Shown here: in pieces, positions 60,157 through 64,000 of the stretch
Layout: every line of letters begins with the position of its first letter
Position numbering within the stretch: the first letter of the stretch is position 1
Assembly: GCF_000613845.1 (NCBI RefSeq)
Contig: NZ_BAJT01000006.1
Coordinates: 102,842 to 166,841 of the forward strand
DNA length: 64,000 nt
Reading direction: 5' to 3'
Source: Asaia astilbis JCM 15831
GTDB taxonomy: Bacteria; Pseudomonadota; Alphaproteobacteria; Acetobacterales; Acetobacteraceae
The notes under the pieces: generated by a model
Database searches by the model: none
Told to the model about the DNA's origin: nothing
Seen by the model: the letters and a program-made list of their open reading frames with translations, nothing else
Program-made: the position numbers and the translations under genes

Positions 60157-61094
60157 TCACTTCTCCTTTTTGCGGGAAAAGAAAGCCTTCAGACCTTTCC
60201 ACGCCACGGCAAAGGCTCCGATCACAGCAACCATCGCTTTGGATCCCAGAAGAGCCGAGCCAATTTTGACGATGAAGGCGATTGCTGCGCCGACAAGACC
60301 GGTCTTGACGGCGATCGCTGCCGCACCGCCACCAATCAGACCCATCAGGCCATATTTGGCCATTTTATCGCCCGTCTTGTAGTCGCTGTAGCGGTTGCCC
60401 GGAATGGGCTGAAGGGATGTCAGCGCCTGATTGAATTCCTGACGGTCGGTCGCATAGGTCTCTACATCGCCAACCATCAGGACGCGATAATACCCCGTGC
60501 GGGTGAGTACCCTGGTGTTGAGATTGGTAATCAGATCGCCTTCGCTCGACTTGAACTTGTATGCCCATTCAAGGCGATGCAGCTGCTGGTCATAATGAGG
60601 TGGGGTTTGCCATCCGAGGAGGTTCAGCTCAGCCAGGTGCGCTGCGCGCCGTTCCTTGTTCTCCTCTGTTGAGTGTTCACGGACCCCGTCGAGGAGTTTC
60701 CCAGCGTCGATTTGATCGGTGTCGTCGACATGGCCGGAATCTGCGTAGCTGAAATCCATGAACCAGTCTTTATCGCGTGCTTCCGGCTGCAGAATGTAGT
60801 CGCGGTCGTCGCGTTCTGAAACGAGATTGCCAATCAGCGCGAGGAAGCGTTTTCCGTGCGGTGGCGGCAGGGCCTCGTAACCGGCGGGGATCTTGAGATC
60901 CGAATTGCCTTCGATGCGCAGTGTGCTCGGTCCGTGGACCCAGGCAGATGGGACACCTGCGCGCCGAGGCTCTCTGTTGCGGGAGGCTGAGGATCGGCTG
61001 CAGCTAGGGCGCCCTGCGAAGCGAAGAACAGGGGTGTGAGAGTCGAGAAGGCAATCATGCCGATCAGGGAGAGGGGGCGCTGTCTCGTACTCAC
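60157..61094 (-). CDS. DUF2167 membrane protein (frameshifted)
   Basis: The DUF2167 family has no known function. I start at GTG 61094, with AAAAGG about 8 nt upstream. A signal peptide ends near LAAA. One added base near 60961 (GGCGCGC to GGCGCCGC) joins the N-part to the DUF2167 core (GPSTLRIEGNSDLKI ... SYADSGHVDDTDQID ... LNLLGWQTPPHYDQQLHRLEW). Two membrane helices lie near the C-terminus (YGLMGLIGGGAAAIAV and KAMVAVIGAFAVAWKG). Repaired length is about 312 residues. A 68-residue membrane protein follows, and a TonB receptor gene is divergent. Confidence 0.82.
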
Positions 61095-61188
61095 AATAGT
61101 AACCTTTTCTAACGTCAGTAAAAACAAGTCATATTATGTTACATTACACAACACCAGATATCGCGATGGAAATAGAGTGCCTTTTCAG

Positions 61189-61208
61189 GATAATTTCATA
61201 ATTTTATC
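61189..61208. promoter_or_regulatory. AT-rich imperfect palindrome, Fur/Irr-like candidate
   Basis: GATAATTTCATAATTTTATC has GATAA/TTATC ends and 7 of 10 pairs matching as an inverted repeat. It lies in the AT-rich divergent gap between the DUF2167 and TonB-receptor genes (61095-61459), about 250 nt before the receptor. A Pho-box-like direct repeat also occurs at 61356-61373 (TCGTCAT-4nt-CTTTCAT). Both are weak matches. Confidence 0.25.
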
Positions 61209-61232
61209 TCTATTTTCTCAGGGGAGGTGAGA

Positions 61233-61304
61233 ATGAGGGCGAGAAATACATTAATTACTGCGCCATTCCTCGCGGAGAGTATCCGGATAATTGCTCGTCA
61301 ATGA
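61233..61304 (+). CDS. Possible 23-codon leader ORF upstream of TonB receptor
   Basis: A strong ribosome site (GGGGAGGTGA) precedes an ATG at 61233 that opens a 23-codon frame ending in TGA at 61304, 155 nt before the receptor gene. The peptide is MRARNTLITAPFLAESIRII followed by three more residues. No homologue is known to me, and a peptide this short can be chance. The strong site inside an otherwise non-coding leader is the reason to list it. The rest of the 365-nt gap has no gene. Confidence 0.3.
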   Translation: MRARNTLITAPFLAESIRIIARQ

Positions 61305-61459
61305 TACAATAAATCTCTCTATGTAACTGAAACTAAACAACTTTTATAAAGAGTTTCGTCATCAAACTTTCATCGTGATCGTTACGACAGCGTGTTAGTG
61401 CATCGCCGTTCATCCCCGGCAAATCATTAACGATCAGCGCTTGCGCTTCAGGAACACCG

Positions 61460-63892
61460 ATGAGTTTGAGAGCCCGTTTTTTTCTCTGTGCCACCTCCCT
61501 TCTGGCGCTTCAGGTCTCGACCGCTGCGGCTCAGGAGAGCATCTCGCAAAGCGCAGCATCTTCCCAACCTCGCGCTGTTCAGAAGCCGACGAACACGGTT
61601 GATGATGGTCCCTCAATGATGGGATCGACCTCGCCAACCGACGCAGCCAAGACAGAGACGGTCCAGGTGCGAGCCAGCCGTCACACCTCGCCCGGTGGTG
61701 GCTTGATGGTGCATGAGGATGCTGCGAAGTCGCGCTCAACCGTGACTCAGGAATTCATTGCCAAGCAGGCGCCGGGCCTGAACCCGATGCAGCTTATTGC
61801 GTCGCTTCCCGGCGTAAACACGACGTCGGTCGATCCGCTCGGGCTCAATGGTGGCAACCTGACAATGCGCGGCCTCAATGCGAGCCAGATTGGCTTTACG
61901 CTTGAAGGCTTCCCGATCAATGACATTGGGAATTACGCCGTTTATCCGCAGGAAATCGTCGATTCAGAGAACCTGCGCACCATCAATGTCGAACAGGGCT
62001 CTGCCGATCTCGACAGTCCGCATATCAGCGCGTCCGGCGGTGCGGTCAATATGTACCTGCTCGATCCTAAAGACCATTTTGGTGGGCATCTCGACGGCAC
62101 GTACGGCAGCTACAATGCGCGCCGTATTTTCGGTCGCGTCGACACTGGACGTATCGGCAATACCCATCTGAAGGGGTACATTTCGTTTTCGGCAGCGCAT
62201 GAAGATTCATGGCGTGGTCCGGGCGCACAGAAGAAACTTCATGGTGAGACGAAATGGGTCAATGAGTGGGGTCAGGGCAACCGTATCTCGCTCGCAATTG
62301 TCGGCAATCAGCTCAACAATACGCTTTTCCCCTCCATGTCTCTCGCCAACTGGAAGAAGCTCGGAACGACTTATACCTATTCCGGAACATGGGATCCTAA
62401 AAACCCGAGCGCCAATTACTACAAGCTCCGTCAGAACCCGTTCACCAATATCTATGCCAGTGCGCCTTCAACGTTCACGCTTACGGATCACCTGACACTG
62501 ACCGAAACGCCGTATTTCTGGTACGGCAACGGTAATGGCGGCGGTGCTTACAGCGAGAGCCTGAGCAGCCAGCAATACGGGTCGCAAAATCTTTCTGCGT
62601 CGATTGGGCCTTATAATTCGTCAAATACGAAGAGCCTGCTCGTCTATAATCCGTCCAACACGCAGACCTATCGCCCGGGTGCCGTGACCAAGTTCGCACT
62701 CCATACGGGTGCGAACCGTCTGATGGTTGGCTATTGGTTCGAATACTCCAAACAGATCCAGACCAGCCCTTACAGTCTGATCAATATGGAGACCGGCGCA
62801 CCGCTGGATGAATACGGCAATGGGCCCAACATGGTGCTGTCGAACGGGGTGACCGCGCAGTATCGCGATACGCTGACGCAAACGCGGATCCACACGCTGT
62901 TCATCGATGACTCGCTCTCGCTGCTGAACAACCGGTTGACCCTGGAGGCGGGTCTGAAATACGCGATGATCACTCGTCGCGGTCAGAACAACCTTCCCGA
63001 CACGTCAACTGGACCTTATGTCAGCGGAAGCTGGTACGAACCGCTTCCAGCGGCTTCGATCCGCTATAAGCTGAACAATCAGTTCCAGCTCTTCGTTTCG
63101 GGAACGACCAATTTCCGTATCCCGATGAACACGTCGCTCTACGATGCGGGAACTTACACCAAGGGTGTGGGCTACAGCACGCAGGCGAATCTCAATCAGA
63201 AGCCGGAAATCTCGATCTCGGAAGAAGCCGGTGTGAGATATCAGGGCTCGCTGTTCAACGGTACGCTCACCTATTTCCATTACAACTTCACGAACCGTCT
63301 CTACTCGCAGACAGTCATTCTGCCCAATGGCAGCACCTACTCTCAGAGCATCAACGGCGGTGGATCCCACGCTAATGGTGTCGATTTTGAAATCGGGACA
63401 CGCCCGATCCTCTACCACCTGCGTCCTTATGTGTCGGCGGAATACATCGACGCCCGCACCGACAGCAATGTCGCTGCGGGTGGTAGCGGTGACTATGTCG
63501 CGAGCAAGGGTAAGTTTGCGCCGCAGACTGCCAAGACGCAGGTGGCCTTCAACCTCGATTACGACGATGGCCATCTCTTCAGTGGGTTCAATCTCAAATA
63601 TGTCGGTAAGCAGTACTCGACATTCAACAACGATCTCTCGATCCCGAGCTATGTGACGATGAACGTCCATGCAGGATATCGTTTCAAGAGCTTCGGTTTC
63701 ATGAAGAACCCTGTTCTGCAGCTGAACCTGCAGAATATCACGAACAAGCACTACCTTGGCTTCGTGAACGGCTCTGCATCGAACGGTCTGGCGACAACGG
63801 GTGTCTATGGCGGCAAGATCGCGGCCGGCAGCACAACCTATCTCGTCGCAGCGCCCTTCTTTGTCGGGGGGACGGCGAGCGTCGATTTCTGA
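61460..63892 (+). CDS. TonB-dependent outer-membrane receptor
   Basis: This 810-residue outer-membrane receptor takes up a substrate with energy from TonB-ExbBD. A signal peptide (cut near AAAQ) is followed by a polar linker and a TonB-box-like ETVQVRA (about residues 68-74). The plug is about 85-230 (LNPMQLIASLPGVNTTSVDP, NLTMRGLNASQIGFTLEGFP). The barrel extends to the last Phe, in ASVDF. No close siderophore-specific feature is seen. It stands alone behind a long AT-rich leader and ends at a terminator. The ligand is unknown; iron-siderophore or thiamine/oligosaccharide uptake are all possible. Confidence 0.93.
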   Translation: MSLRARFFLCATSLLALQVSTAAAQESISQSAASSQPRAVQKPTNTVDDGPSMMGSTSPTDAAKTETVQVRASRHTSPGGGLMVHEDAAKSRSTVTQEFIAKQAPGLNPMQLIASLPGVNTTSVDPLGLNGGNLTMRGLNASQIGFTLEGFPINDIGNYAVYPQEIVDSENLRTINVEQGSADLDSPHISASGGAVNMYLLDPKDHFGGHLDGTYGSYNARRIFGRVDTGRIGNTHLKGYISFSAAHEDSWRGPGAQKKLHGETKWVNEWGQGNRISLAIVGNQLNNTLFPSMSLANWKKLGTTYTYSGTWDPKNPSANYYKLRQNPFTNIYASAPSTFTLTDHLTLTETPYFWYGNGNGGGAYSESLSSQQYGSQNLSASIGPYNSSNTKSLLVYNPSNTQTYRPGAVTKFALHTGANRLMVGYWFEYSKQIQTSPYSLINMETGAPLDEYGNGPNMVLSNGVTAQYRDTLTQTRIHTLFIDDSLSLLNNRLTLEAGLKYAMITRRGQNNLPDTSTGPYVSGSWYEPLPAASIRYKLNNQFQLFVSGTTNFRIPMNTSLYDAGTYTKGVGYSTQANLNQKPEISISEEAGVRYQGSLFNGTLTYFHYNFTNRLYSQTVILPNGSTYSQSINGGGSHANGVDFEIGTRPILYHLRPYVSAEYIDARTDSNVAAGGSGDYVASKGKFAPQTAKTQVAFNLDYDDGHLFSGFNLKYVGKQYSTFNNDLSIPSYVTMNVHAGYRFKSFGFMKNPVLQLNLQNITNKHYLGFVNGSASNGLATTGVYGGKIAAGSTTYLVAAPFFVGGTASVDF

Positions 63893-63926
63893 TCGCCGGG
63901 CGTCTTCATCGAGCGCAGGTAGCTCG

Positions 63927-63955
63927 AAAGGGGAGGGCCCCGGCCCCCTTTTTTT
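63927..63955 (+). terminator. Intrinsic terminator after TonB receptor gene
   Basis: A 7-bp stem (AAAGGGG / CCCCTTT) with a GC-rich loop is followed by a run of 7 T (63949-63955). It is 34 nt after the receptor stop. The last 45 nt of the window contain nothing recognisable. Confidence 0.75.
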
Positions 63956-64000
63956 GTTCCCTCATCAAGAGACGTTGAACGAACTTTTTGGCGCCAGATG

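Noticed and set aside
59826..60160. Integration site at tRNA-Gln
   Set aside because: No integrase, no duplicated tRNA 3' end and ordinary genes beside it.
1..64000. CRISPR array, toxin-antitoxin or phage-defence island
   Set aside because: No spaced repeats, cas genes, restriction enzymes or recognisable toxin pairs; nearly every segment is core metabolism.

Overview
The window is GC-rich, densely packed core chromosome from an alphaproteobacterium, most likely an acetic acid bacterium (Acetobacteraceae). This rests on several signs: the gene orders miaB-phoH-ybeY-corC, dsbA-smc and xseB-ispA-dxs-tlyA; a very long SMC of about 1,505 residues; CarD; a bestrophin-like channel; and the style of NrdA and TamA/TamB. 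The genus is inference. I see no prophage, insertion sequence, CRISPR array, rRNA or plasmid function. There is one tRNA, tRNA-Gln(CUG).

Layout. 0-2 kb: an LppC/LpoA-type lipoprotein and a small unknown protein. 2-7 kb (minus): a lipid A/Kdo block (acyltransferase, WaaA, LpxK, LpxL) behind a universal stress protein. 7-10 kb: PdxH, divergent FabI-AroC, and an OsmC-type protein. 10-14 kb (plus): class Ia ribonucleotide reductase, with a META-domain lipoprotein gene between nrdA and nrdB and two NrdR boxes upstream. 14-21 kb: a methyltransferase, long-chain polyprenyl diphosphate synthase, MurI-PyrE, a small protein behind a Fur-like box, citrate synthase, SixA, chorismate mutase and a metallophosphatase. 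21-32 kb (minus): SMC-DsbA, then PlsC, MiaB, PhoH, YbeY and CorC. 32-38.7 kb (plus): TamA-TamB. 38.7-43.6 kb (minus): a bestrophin-like protein, CarD, a dehydrogenase, a response regulator, a TPR-glycosyltransferase and a sugar/nucleoside kinase. 43.7-46.5 kb (plus): glutathione-dependent formaldehyde oxidation (frmA-fghA) coupled to a secreted RNase T2. 46.5-56.7 kb: YjbQ, TrpS, Tdk, a cytochrome c, FKBP, ArgG, RlmN, and the isoprenoid operon. 56.7-64 kb: a ROK kinase, RlmE, Ppx/GppA, tRNA-Gln, a DUF2167 membrane protein and a TonB-dependent receptor.

The strongest signal is technical. I count about 23 places in 20 genes where the reading frame jumps within a recognisable protein. Many of these genes are essential (nrdA, smc, aroC, ispB, murI, carD). 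All but one are explained by loss of a single base, and most of the inferred losses fall in GGC/GCC contexts. This looks like uncorrected indel error in the sequence and not gene decay. For these genes I give the span of the repaired gene and the position of each break.

The biological points worth following are the paired NrdR boxes and the META gene inside the nrd operon, the small gene behind a Fur-like site, the AT-rich leader with a 23-codon ORF before the TonB receptor, the acyltransferase-WaaA reading-frame fusion, the RNase T2 in the formaldehyde operon, and a perfect 32-bp tandem duplication over the tusA stop codon. I found no clear new defence or mobile system.
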